Positions 26,039-34,397 of a DNA stretch of 64,000 nucleotides are shown here, one piece after another. This stretch comes from an uncultured Roseburia sp. (GTDB lineage: Bacteria > Bacillota > Clostridia > Lachnospirales > Lachnospiraceae). The stretch covers positions 1 to 64,000 of the forward strand of contig CAMSQM010000011.1 in assembly GCA_947062675.1 (NCBI GenBank), read 5' to 3'. Under the pieces are notes generated by a model that saw only the letters and a program-made list of their open reading frames with translations, did no database searches and had not been told where the DNA came from. A program made the position numbers and the translations under genes. How positions within the stretch are numbered: the first letter of the stretch is position 1; every line of letters starts with the position of its first letter.

Positions 26039-27036
26039 AGCTGCTCCAGCGCTTCGTCAAAGATTTCAAAACGCCGCTCCCCGTTTTCCTGACGCCGGAT
26101 CAGTACATATCGCTCAAATATTCTGTTCCCCAGCCAGCGCCTCATATGCGGTTTTCCGGTGAGTTCCCCGATCTCCCCGGCGTGCACCGTACCCAGAATC
26201 CTGCTGCCGGAACAGGCGGCCTGTTCCACCGCCATAAAGTCTTTTTCCGTGCCCAGCTCATCCACCGCGATCACCTGCGGCGACATCGCCCGCAGCATCA
26301 GAAGCATCCCCTCCGCCTTCGGGCATCCGTCGAGCACATCGGTCCTGGGCCCCAGATCATTCTGCGGAACTCCCCTGTGGCAGGCCGCAATCTCAGAGCG
26401 CTCGTCCACCACACAGACCCGCATGCCCGGCATGTCCCGCGTTCCCTCGGACAGCGCCCTTATACTGTCCCGCAGATAAGTCGTCTTTCCGGCTCCGGGA
26501 GCCGAGATGAGCAGCGTACTGCACAGGTTCCTTCCACGGAACAGAAACGGGAGCAGTTTGTCCGCACAGCCCGTCCTCTCGTGTGCGATCCGTATGTTCA
26601 GAAATGTGATATGACTCATCCCTGCAATCTTTCCTCCCTCCACAGCCGCCGTCCCTGCGATTCCGATCCGGTGCCCTCCCTGTATCGTGATAAATCCCTG
26701 TTTTACCTCCTCGCGGTAGGCATACAGCGAATAATTGCTGATATAATTGAGCATCTCCGCTATGTCCGCCGCCCTCACCCTGTAAAGATATTCTTCCGCA
26801 CTTTCCGCCTCCCGCACATCACAGAAGCTGCATGTCCCGTTCTTCATTACCAGATACCGGCTGCCTGTTCCGTACAGAAATTCGACCGGCTGCCCGATGC
26901 GGATGCGGATTTCCTCAGATCCCTCCTGCCAGGATGCGGCGTGAAGCGCTTCCCTGATATTCAGTGGGAATATCTTTTCCACTGGGAATATCTCCCCCTC
27001 CGGATACCTCTTTCCATCCGGGTATATTTTTTCCAT
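26032..27036 (-). CDS. spoIIIAA: stage III sporulation protein AA, ATPase
   Basis: 334 residues, a secretion-type ATPase at the mother-cell side of the channel. Walker A is LISAPGAGKTTYLRDSI, Walker B is VIAVDELGTEKD. The N-terminal PEGEIFPVEK-like stretch (4-24) is unusual and carries a small repeat (YPDGKRYPEGEIFPVEKIFP) before the family start near LNIREALHA. It is the first gene of the operon, with AGGGGAGAGG before the ATG. Confidence 0.95.
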   Translation of the reverse strand: MEKIYPDGKRYPEGEIFPVEKIFPLNIREALHAASWQEGSEEIRIRIGQPVEFLYGTGSRYLVMKNGTCSFCDVREAESAEEYLYRVRAADIAEMLNYISNYSLYAYREEVKQGFITIQGGHRIGIAGTAAVEGGKIAGMSHITFLNIRIAHERTGCADKLLPFLFRGRNLCSTLLISAPGAGKTTYLRDSIRALSEGTRDMPGMRVCVVDERSEIAACHRGVPQNDLGPRTDVLDGCPKAEGMLLMLRAMSPQVIAVDELGTEKDFMAVEQAACSGSRILGTVHAGEIGELTGKPHMRRWLGNRIFERYVLIRRQENGERRFEIFDEALEQLC

Positions 27037-27065
27037 CCTCTCCCCTCCCGTTTTTCTTTTGTCTA

Positions 27066-27094
27066 ATTCTATGACCCGTCCTGCTTTTTATTCC
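27066..27094 (-). promoter_or_regulatory. candidate sigma-E promoter of the spoIIIA operon
   Basis: Minus strand GGAATAA (27088-27094), 14 bases, CATAGAAT (27066-27073). This approximates the sigma-E consensus (-35 ATA-rich, -10 CATACAAT with 14-base spacing) and lies about 30 bases before the spoIIIAA ATG. In Bacillus subtilis this operon is read by sigma-E. Confidence 0.45.
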
Positions 27095-27182
27095 TGTTTT
27101 TTATTCCCCTGTTCCGTGGAACTTATGTTTTGCATAAATTATCTGTCCCACCACAGCGCGACGGAAGGTAAAAAACAGAATA

Positions 27183-27211
27183 CGCCTGTCTGCAGACAAC
27201 GCAGACAGGCG
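27183..27211 (-). terminator. terminator of larE
   Basis: CGCCTGTCTGC (27183-27193) and GCAGACAGGCG (27201-27211) form an 11-base perfect stem. In the minus direction TATTCTGTTTTTT follows. Confidence 0.85.
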
Positions 27212-27229
27212 TATAATTTTATCATACGG

Positions 27230-28045
27230 TTACAGACCGGCGTCCATGCTCCCGGAGCGAAACCCCTCAAGATCCAGCGTTACATAGCGGTATCCCAGTT
27301 CTTTCATACGGCGGATAATTCCGTCGCGGCCGGCCACAACGGCGTCAAAATCCGTCTGATCAACCTCTATGCGCGCCGTTTCCCCGTGAACGCGCAGACG
27401 CACATTGTAAAATCCGAGGCCCCGCAGATATGCCTCGCCCTCCTCCGCCCGCTCCAGCGCCGCGCTGGTAAGCTTTACGCCGTAGGGAAAGCGCGTCGCC
27501 ATACAGGGCATGGAGGGGCGCTCCGCCACGGACAGGCCGTACCGCCCGGCGAGACTTCTCACCTCAGCCTTGGTCAGCCCGGCGCCGGCAAGCGGGCTTA
27601 AAATCCCGAGCTCCCGGATAGCCCGTATCCCCGGCCGGTAAACATGCAGGTCGTCCGCGTTAGTCCCTTCCAGAATATACGCCGCACCTGTCTCCTCCGC
27701 CAGCTCTCTGATCTTTTCGAACAGATATTTTTTACAGCGGTAGCAGCGGTCCTTTGGATTGTCCGTAATCCCCGCTTCCGCAAGTTCGTCCACCGTGATT
27801 GTCAGCTGACGGACGTGAAGCTCCGCCGCCACGGACTCCGCATGGCGGATCTCTGCCGCCGGGTGCAGGCGGGTCTGCATTGTCACCGCGGTAATTCCCG
27901 TCCTGTCAGCGGCGCCCTCTGCCGCCAGCGCCAGAAGCAGACTGCTGTCCACGCCGCCGGAAAACGCAATCAGGATTTTCTGCCGCGCATAAACAGCCAT
28001 CTGTTCTTTTAACCGCATAAATTTTTCTTCCGCAAACTCATTCAT
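27230..28045 (-). CDS. larE: ATP-dependent sacrificial sulfur transferase LarE
   Basis: 271 residues of the PP-loop superfamily. LarE adenylates pyridinium dicarboxylate derivatives and donates sulfur during synthesis of the nickel-pincer nucleotide cofactor. The PP-loop is SGGVDSS (29-35). Cys101 and Cys104 lie in DRCYRCKKYLF, and Cys181 in RPSMPCMATRF occupies the position of the sulfur-donating cysteine of the well-studied enzyme. With one such cysteine in that position it may be of the sacrificial type. The start at 28045 has GGGGAG eight bases upstream. No larB, larC or lactate racemase gene is in the window, so its partner must lie elsewhere. Confidence 0.88.
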   Translation of the reverse strand: MNEFAEEKFMRLKEQMAVYARQKILIAFSGGVDSSLLLALAAEGAADRTGITAVTMQTRLHPAAEIRHAESVAAELHVRQLTITVDELAEAGITDNPKDRCYRCKKYLFEKIRELAEETGAAYILEGTNADDLHVYRPGIRAIRELGILSPLAGAGLTKAEVRSLAGRYGLSVAERPSMPCMATRFPYGVKLTSAALERAEEGEAYLRGLGFYNVRLRVHGETARIEVDQTDFDAVVAGRDGIIRRMKELGYRYVTLDLEGFRSGSMDAGL

Positions 28046-28121
28046 CTGATCAGCTCCCCGCCCCTGTTCTTTCTTAAAATCTTTTTCAGGTATCCTGCAA
28101 CAGCCGTTGCACTCTGCCCTG

Positions 28122-28150
28122 ATAGTATCACAGCCTCTCTCTCTTTTCAA
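28122..28150 (-). promoter_or_regulatory. promoter of larE
   Basis: Minus strand TTGAAA (28145-28150), 17 bases, TACTAT (28122-28127), with an extended TG before the -10. Confidence 0.6.
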
Positions 28151-28171
28151 TTCCGCGCCATTTTATTTTCC

Positions 28172-28199
28172 TTGAAAAAGCAATTGTTTTATGTATAAT
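28172..28199 (+). promoter_or_regulatory. promoter of the ABC-F gene
   Basis: TTGAAA (28172-28177), 16 bases, TATAAT (28194-28199). It is divergent from and close to the larE promoter. Confidence 0.6.
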
Positions 28200-28296
28200 A
28201 GAATGAGCAGCTTTTAACATTCTGAAATAACACGAAAAATCAGCATACGCACAGACCTGACAGGAACAAATTAAGCGTGTGCGCATGGAGGAAAAT

Positions 28297-29937
28297 ATGA
28301 TCAGTACAGGCAATGTCACACTGCGGCTTGGAAAAAAAGCTCTTTTTGAGGATGTCAGCATCAAATTTACCGAGGGAAACTGCTACGGCTTAATCGGGGC
28401 CAACGGGGCAGGAAAATCCACATTCCTGCGGATCTTATCCGGACAGCTGGAGCCGACGAGCGGGGACGTCATCGTCACGGCGGGACAGCGCCTGTCCTTT
28501 CTGCAGCAGGACCATTTTAAATATGACGCCTTCACCGTGCTCGACACCGTCATCATGGGCAATCAGCGTCTCTATGAGATTATGAAGGAAAAAGACGCTA
28601 TCTATATGAAGGAAGATTTCACGGACGAAGACGGCATCCGGGCCAGCGAGCTCGAAGCGGAATTTGCAGATATGGACGGCTGGAACGCAGAGGCGGACGC
28701 TGCCTCCCTCTTAAACGGACTCGGCGTCGCGACAGAGGATCATTCCTCAAAAATGGCGGACCTCCCCGGCTCACTGAAAGTCAAGGTACTTCTGGCGCAG
28801 GCGCTGTTCGGCAACCCCGATATCCTGCTGCTCGACGAGCCGACCAACCATCTCGACCTCGACGCCATCAGCTGGCTTGAGGAGTTTCTGATCAATTTTG
28901 AAAATACTGTGATCGTCGTCTCCCACGACCGCTATTTTCTGAACAAGGTCTGCACGAATATTGCGGATATCGACTACGGCAAAATCCAGCTCTACGCCGG
29001 TAACTATGATTTCTGGTATGAGTCCAGCCAGCTCCTCGTCAGGCAGATGAAGGAAGCCAACCGGAAAAAGGAAGAAAAAATCAAAGAACTGCAGGAATTT
29101 ATCTCCCGTTTCTCCGCCAACGCTTCCAAATCAAAGCAGGCGACCTCGCGCAAGCGCGCCCTCGAAAAAATACAGCTCGACGAGATCCGGCCCTCCAGCC
29201 GCAAGTACCCGTACATTGATTTCCGGCCGAACCGGGACATCGGCAACGAGGTGCTGACGGTAGAAGGTCTCACAAAAAGCATAGACGGCGTAAAAGTTCT
29301 CGACAATGTCTCCTTTATCGTCGGTCACGATGACAAGATCGCGTTTGTCGGCGGCAATGAGCTGGCAAAAACAACCCTGTTCAAAATTCTTGCAGGGGAG
29401 CTCGAGCCGGATTCCGGTTCCTATAAATGGGGTGTGACGACAAGCCAGTCTTATTTCCCGAAGGACAACACGGAAATCTTTGACACCGACCTCGTCATCG
29501 TGGACTGGCTGACCCAGTTTTCCGAGATTAAGGATGCAACCTATGTGCGCGGCTTTCTCGGGCGCATGCTTTTTGCCGGGGAAGACGGCACCAAGAAGAT
29601 GCGCGTCCTCTCCGGCGGTGAGAAGGTCCGCGTGCTGCTCTCCCGCATGATGATTATGGGGAGCAACATCCTGATTCTGGATGAGCCGACCGACCATCTC
29701 GACATGGAGTCGATCACTGCGCTCAATAACGGCCTGATCCGTTTTCCCGGCGTTGTGCTCTTCGCCTCCCGCGACCATCAGGTTGTGCAGACCACGGCAA
29801 ACCGGATCATAGAATTCCTCCCGGACGGCACTTTCGTGGACAAAGTCTCGACTTACGACGAATACCTCGAGAGCGACGAGATGGCGAGAAAACGGCAGGT
29901 CTACTCTATGTCGGCAAGCGACGAAAGCGACAATTAG
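28297..29937 (+). CDS. ABC-F family ATPase, YkpA-like
   Basis: 546 residues, two ABC domains joined by a charged linker, with no membrane part. ABC-F proteins act on the ribosome in translation or antibiotic protection. Domain 1 has GANGAGKST, a degenerate signature LPGSLKVKVLLAQAL and LLLDEPTNHLD. Domain 2 has a modified P-loop, GGNELAKTT in place of G-x4-GK-T, and a clean LSGGEKVRVLLSRMM with LILDEPTDHLD. The altered second P-loop is common in the YkpA group, from memory. The ATG at 28297 follows GGAGG. It is not linked to a resistance gene. Confidence 0.88.
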   Translation: MISTGNVTLRLGKKALFEDVSIKFTEGNCYGLIGANGAGKSTFLRILSGQLEPTSGDVIVTAGQRLSFLQQDHFKYDAFTVLDTVIMGNQRLYEIMKEKDAIYMKEDFTDEDGIRASELEAEFADMDGWNAEADAASLLNGLGVATEDHSSKMADLPGSLKVKVLLAQALFGNPDILLLDEPTNHLDLDAISWLEEFLINFENTVIVVSHDRYFLNKVCTNIADIDYGKIQLYAGNYDFWYESSQLLVRQMKEANRKKEEKIKELQEFISRFSANASKSKQATSRKRALEKIQLDEIRPSSRKYPYIDFRPNRDIGNEVLTVEGLTKSIDGVKVLDNVSFIVGHDDKIAFVGGNELAKTTLFKILAGELEPDSGSYKWGVTTSQSYFPKDNTEIFDTDLVIVDWLTQFSEIKDATYVRGFLGRMLFAGEDGTKKMRVLSGGEKVRVLLSRMMIMGSNILILDEPTDHLDMESITALNNGLIRFPGVVLFASRDHQVVQTTANRIIEFLPDGTFVDKVSTYDEYLESDEMARKRQVYSMSASDESDN

Positions 29938-29944
29938 TCGCCCG

Positions 29945-32290
29945 TCACTCTCCCGTGAGCATGACTTTCGGCGTGATTTTTCTGATTTTTAAGGACAGCA
30001 GACACGCCATCAGAAACGCCGCCAGGATCAGACCTGCGCCGGCCATCACCGTAAAGCCGGCCGGCACCGTAAAAGTACATTTTACAATGCCGATGCCCCT
30101 TAAAAAGAGGGCGGTCAGCGGGTTGATCACAACTGCCCCCACGCAAAGCCCCACAACCGTGGAAAGCACAATGGCAGGCATAAAGCTGGCCGCCGTCTTT
30201 AATATCAGCTGGCCGGTTGTAAAACCGAGCGCTTTCAGAATTCCGTACTCGCGTTTTCTGCTGCCCAGCATCGTTTTTACGAGCAGGTAGAGCACAAATG
30301 TGATAATGAATATGCTCAGCACCAGAACCGCAATGACAATCATCGTCATAAGCGAGATGTAAACGGAAGACGAACCGGCCACCACGGAGCGGATATTAAT
30401 CACAGCGTTGATATCCGCCCCGTAAGTGTCGCTCACGTCCTGCTGAAACACATCGACATCCGTTCCCTCCGTGAGGTTCAGATAGTATCCCGCGTTCTCC
30501 AGCACACCCATGCGCTCATAGCCGCTGCGGGTGAGAAGCCCGTCTCTGCCAAGATTATTCGACATCTGCGTAAATCCGGAAATCAGATAGGATTCCTGAC
30601 GTCCGTCAGCCGTGAGCGTGATCTCATCCCCGATATTCAGGCCTTCCTCCCGCGCATATTTTGCGCCGACCGCCACTTCGTTATCATATTGCGGATATCT
30701 TCCGCTGACGCAGATCTCCTGGTCATTGAGATCAGAAAAATCATCCGAAATATTGACCATCAGGGCATATCCGCCGACGTGGCGCACCTCTGTCGTGTGA
30801 AACAGATATATTTTTTCGACGCGCTCCTCCTTTTTCATCTCCGCAAGAAATGTTTCTTCAATCCCTGCGCTGATATTAATGCAGGAATCCGCCGTTTCAC
30901 CCACGATCAGATGGATAAACGGTTCCATATCCACAATCATATTTTCCACCATCAGTCCTGAAAACACCACGACGAGCGAGAGCACCAGCATTGTGATACA
31001 GACAATGATATTCTGCCGGACGACGCAAAAAGTGGTCTTTAATCCCAGAGCCGGCACAAGCGGCAGACGCGTGGTCTTCAGCGGAACATGATTCTTCCTG
31101 AAGCTGTGAGTCTTTATTCCTCCCCGGAGCGCCGTCACCGGCTCGATTTTCCGGATCTTTCGCGCCGGAAACCAGACGGCGGACGCGACCGCCCCTCCCA
31201 TGCACAAAAGCGTCACCACAAACGGCAGCGGCAGAAACCGGATCTCATACGGTATCCCGGTCTGGGAGATCATCATATCGTTCACCGCCGGAAACAGGGC
31301 GTAGGAACAGAGTACCCCTGCTGCGGCCGTCGCCAGCGTAATACTCAGAAACTGCAGCAGCAGCACGGACATAATCTGCCGGTTCTGATATCCCGCCGCC
31401 TTTAAGACGCCGATCGCCGGCATATTTTCCTGTATATAATTGACCACACTGGAGACAATCACGGCCAGCGCAATCAGCGCCACAAAAAATGCCATCGCAC
31501 TCACAATGCCGGAACATATCATCTGTGAGATGTAGCGTGAAGACCGGACCATGGAATACGAATTGCTCTGCATTCTGGCGCCGGGATAGCGCTGGGAAAC
31601 AGCATTTTTGAGATCCGCCTCAAACTCACGGCTCTCCTCTCTGTCGCGGATTCGCACCGAAACCAGCGTTCCCTCCGGCGCAATACCTGTTTTCCGGAAT
31701 TCCCCGTACACATCCTCCGTCATCAGAATCGCGCTCATCCCGCAATTATGCGATCCCGTCATCACACTGTTTAGGAATCCGCACACGGGAAAACGTACCG
31801 TACGGCTTCCGAATATCAGCTCCATCTTCTCTCCCGGACGGATGTTTTTATCCGTGCCGTACAGCATCGGAAAATACATTCCGCTCTCCGCCCCGCCGTC
31901 CTCAGCAATTTCAATTCTGCCTACCGCACGGTCTGAAGCCGTCTCCTTTCTGAGGATGACAAATTCCGTATTGACCTCCCCGCCGTTCCAGTCAAAGGAA
32001 CCGACCATTTCCAGACAGTCGTCCATACAGTACTGCACGGTCCTCTCATCCCTTTCGAGCGTCTCAGCGAGAAATTTACGCAGCGCGCTGTCATTTCCGG
32101 TCACGGCCAGCGTGACATGTTCCGCGTTCAGCCGGTCGTGTGCGCGCTCAAAATTGCGCCGGTAATCCGTCGAGAGCATCAGCCAGAGATTCATCATAAG
32201 CGACGCCACAAAAAGCAGCGCCACCACCGCCACTGTCTGCCCTTTCGCCTTTCTGAAATTAGAGCGGGCAATCAGAATACTTTTTTTCAT
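29945..32290 (-). CDS. ABC transporter permease with two FtsX domains
   Basis: 781 residues. A helix near the N-terminus, a large external domain (about 50-235), three helices, an FtsX core, a second external domain and a final set of helices (VLSTVVGLCVGAVVINP and AGAGLILAAFLMACLLSL) give the layout of a duplicated FtsX/MacB-type permease. Such systems export peptides or protect against cell-envelope antibiotics. The start at 32290 (MKKSILIARSNF) is four bases after the ATPase stop; GGGGTGG lies five bases upstream. It probably forms a pair with the ATPase gene. Confidence 0.85.
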   Translation of the reverse strand: MKKSILIARSNFRKAKGQTVAVVALLFVASLMMNLWLMLSTDYRRNFERAHDRLNAEHVTLAVTGNDSALRKFLAETLERDERTVQYCMDDCLEMVGSFDWNGGEVNTEFVILRKETASDRAVGRIEIAEDGGAESGMYFPMLYGTDKNIRPGEKMELIFGSRTVRFPVCGFLNSVMTGSHNCGMSAILMTEDVYGEFRKTGIAPEGTLVSVRIRDREESREFEADLKNAVSQRYPGARMQSNSYSMVRSSRYISQMICSGIVSAMAFFVALIALAVIVSSVVNYIQENMPAIGVLKAAGYQNRQIMSVLLLQFLSITLATAAAGVLCSYALFPAVNDMMISQTGIPYEIRFLPLPFVVTLLCMGGAVASAVWFPARKIRKIEPVTALRGGIKTHSFRKNHVPLKTTRLPLVPALGLKTTFCVVRQNIIVCITMLVLSLVVVFSGLMVENMIVDMEPFIHLIVGETADSCINISAGIEETFLAEMKKEERVEKIYLFHTTEVRHVGGYALMVNISDDFSDLNDQEICVSGRYPQYDNEVAVGAKYAREEGLNIGDEITLTADGRQESYLISGFTQMSNNLGRDGLLTRSGYERMGVLENAGYYLNLTEGTDVDVFQQDVSDTYGADINAVINIRSVVAGSSSVYISLMTMIVIAVLVLSIFIITFVLYLLVKTMLGSRKREYGILKALGFTTGQLILKTAASFMPAIVLSTVVGLCVGAVVINPLTALFLRGIGIVKCTFTVPAGFTVMAGAGLILAAFLMACLLSLKIRKITPKVMLTGE

Positions 32291-32292
32291 GG

Positions 32293-33078
32293 CTACCACC
32301 CCATTTCCCTGAGAAATGCGGACAGTTTTTCATGACGCTCCTGATCGCCGTGCACATACCTGCCGAGAATACATTCGCCCGTGACCGTCCCGTCCTTTAA
32401 ATACAGAATCCTGTCCGCACGCCTGGCGGAACGCATGTCGTGCGTGACCATCACCACACTCTGTCCCTGTCTGTGAAACGCCGTGAGAGTGTCGAGCACA
32501 TCCAGACCTGTTTTTGAATTGAGCGCCCCCGTCGGCTCATCGGCGAAAAGAATTTCCGGGGAATTGATCAGCGCCCGGACAATCCCGACGCGCTGCGCCT
32601 CTCCGCCGGAAATCTGCGCCGGAAACTTTCTGCGCGTCTCCTCCGGGATATCCACCGCCTCAAACAGCTCCTCCGCCCTCCGGATCAGCGCTTTTCTATC
32701 CTGATTTACCAGCAGTCCCGCGACAAGGACATTATCCATCACACTCATCTCATCGAGCAGATAGATCTGCTGAAACACAAATCCGCAGTGCCTGCGCCGG
32801 AATACCGCCAGACGGTCCGGACGAAGGCCGGAGATCGTTTCCCCCGCAAATGTGATCGTGCCAAGCGTCGGCGTATCCATCCCCGAGAGCGCATACAAAA
32901 GCGTGGATTTTCCGGCGCCGCTCGCCCCCATAATGACGGTAAACTCCCCCCTGTACAGCTTTAGATCAATGTTTTTTAAAACGTGCTGCATCGTGCCGCC
33001 GGTGGAAAATGACCTGCTCAGATTTTCCGTTTTCAGCAGTACTTCTCCTGCTTCCATCTGTTCTTTCCATGTATTCAT
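32293..33078 (-). CDS. ABC transporter ATP-binding protein, LolD/MacB type
   Basis: 261 residues. Walker A GASGAGKST, signature ISGGEAQRVGIVRAL and Walker B ILFADEPTGALNSKTG, with the H-loop in VMVTHDMRSA. This is the nucleotide-binding partner of the FtsX-type permease. The start at 33078 (MNTWKEQ) has GGAGAG six bases upstream. A phased repeat upstream suggests control by a response regulator, but no two-component genes adjoin. Confidence 0.9.
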   Translation of the reverse strand: MNTWKEQMEAGEVLLKTENLSRSFSTGGTMQHVLKNIDLKLYRGEFTVIMGASGAGKSTLLYALSGMDTPTLGTITFAGETISGLRPDRLAVFRRRHCGFVFQQIYLLDEMSVMDNVLVAGLLVNQDRKALIRRAEELFEAVDIPEETRRKFPAQISGGEAQRVGIVRALINSPEILFADEPTGALNSKTGLDVLDTLTAFHRQGQSVVMVTHDMRSARRADRILYLKDGTVTGECILGRYVHGDQERHEKLSAFLREMGW

Positions 33079-33122
33079 AGACAGCTCTCCTTTCTGCACG
33101 TTTTATTTTACAGGGGGCAGTT

Positions 33123-33160
33123 CTTAAATGTCTTTAGCAGAACCTTAAAGAATCCTTAAA
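33123..33160 (-). promoter_or_regulatory. phased TTTAAG direct repeats before the ABC exporter operon
   Basis: TTTAAG occurs three times on the minus strand at 33155-33160, 33144-33149 and 33123-33128. The spacings are 11 and 21 bases, one and two helical turns. The first two are extended as TTTAAGGnTT. A TG-TAAAAT -10 candidate lies at 33106-33114. The layout is that of an OmpR-family response regulator site. Confidence 0.5.
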
Positions 33161-33170
33161 TACCGGTTCT

Positions 33171-34184
33171 TCATCCCAGAACATCCCGTATCACTCTCTC
33201 CACATTGCCTCTGGCAATCTTTTCCACCGCGCTCTCCGGCAGTCCCCGTCTGCGCAGCTCCTCAAACAGCAGCGGCATTCCCGTACAGTCCGCAATCTCA
33301 AATTCCCCGTAGATTCCGTCAAAATCCGTCCCGATTCCCACACACTCCGATCCGCCTTTGTCTATCAGATGAAAAATATGATCGCAGATCCTGGAAATAC
33401 GGCTCACATGATCGCGCGGATCCTCGTTCAGAAAGGTGGGTTCAAAATTAATGCCGGCCACACCTCCTTTCTCCGCGAGAATGCGGATCATCTCATCCGT
33501 AAGGTTGCGCGTCGCCCCGGGACAGAGCGCCCGGCAGTCTGAGTGCGATGCGACAAACGGCTTTTTCGAGATATCCGCCACATCGTAAAATCCCCCGTCG
33601 GACAGATGGGACACATCGACCAGCATCCCAAGATCATTCATCACGGCAACCGCGTCCTTCCCGAAAGGCGTCAGCCCCCGCCCCATCTCCTCCCGGTCCG
33701 CGGAGTGCGGATAGCCGAAGCAGTTCGGGTCATTCCAGGTCAGCGTTATCAGACGGACTCCCATATCATAAAATGTTCCCAGCTTTTCCAGATCCCCGCG
33801 CACCAGAAACCCATTCTCAATTGTCAGAAATGCCGAAATTTTTCCATCCCGCTCATTTTTCCCGAGGTCACGGTATGTTCCCGCCGCAGCCAGGGAATCG
33901 CCGCAGTCCGCCAGTGTATTCTGATAAATCTGATACATTTTATCCATCAGATACTCCGAAACCCGCTGCGGGTCCGATGACGGAAAATCCGGAACTTCCG
34001 CCGCCTGCGGCAGCCAGCCGGGATCCGGCTTCTGCGGCAGAAACATCGCAAAAAACTGTGCCTTCGCCCCGCTCTTTTTTAACCGCCGCAGATCGGCCAT
34101 TGTTCCTTCCAGGACTTCCACGGTCCGTTTTCCCTGCATCAGGGCCTTTGCCAGTGTGTCACAGTGCATATCAATATAGCGCAT
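33171..34184 (-). CDS. membrane dipeptidase, M19 family
   Basis: 337 residues, a zinc dipeptidase of the renal dipeptidase family. The metal-binding HxD pair is in YIDMHCDTL, later ligands are in VDVSHLSDG, VASHSDCRALCPGATRNL and GIGTDFDG. The glutamate bridging position is in TIENGFLVRG. No signal peptide is visible, so it is cytoplasmic in this organism. It follows the cys operon terminator and is transcribed separately. Confidence 0.9.
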   Translation of the reverse strand: MRYIDMHCDTLAKALMQGKRTVEVLEGTMADLRRLKKSGAKAQFFAMFLPQKPDPGWLPQAAEVPDFPSSDPQRVSEYLMDKMYQIYQNTLADCGDSLAAAGTYRDLGKNERDGKISAFLTIENGFLVRGDLEKLGTFYDMGVRLITLTWNDPNCFGYPHSADREEMGRGLTPFGKDAVAVMNDLGMLVDVSHLSDGGFYDVADISKKPFVASHSDCRALCPGATRNLTDEMIRILAEKGGVAGINFEPTFLNEDPRDHVSRISRICDHIFHLIDKGGSECVGIGTDFDGIYGEFEIADCTGMPLLFEELRRRGLPESAVEKIARGNVERVIRDVLG

Positions 34185-34282
34185 ACAGATTCTCCTTTTT
34201 TATAATACTGTATCCAGCATACATGTTCCGCCGGATTCCGGCAAGCTGAAATTCCACCGTCCCGATAAAAGAATATCAGCTG

Positions 34283-34312
34283 AAAAAGCCGGGGATTCCC
34301 CCGGCCTTTTTT
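34283..34312 (-). terminator. terminator after the sulfation operon
   Basis: In the minus direction GGCCGGGGG, AAT, CCCCGGC, then TTTTT. A preceding A-run makes it symmetric. It closes the cys-sulfotransferase operon. Confidence 0.85.
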
Positions 34313-34361
34313 ACATCCAGTATTCAGAAACAGTCCTCCCGCAAAGTGTATGCGGGCATGC

Positions 34362-34397
34362 GGGTGAAACAGTCCGGTATTCCGGACTGTTTCACCC
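34362..34397 (-). promoter_or_regulatory. 16-bp perfect hairpin covering the sulfotransferase stop codon
   Basis: GGGTGAAACAGTCCGG (34362-34377), TATT, CCGGACTGTTTCACCC (34382-34397). The TGA stop codon lies within the stem. No uridine tract follows directly, so it is probably a 3' protection element or part of a tandem terminator. Confidence 0.6.
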
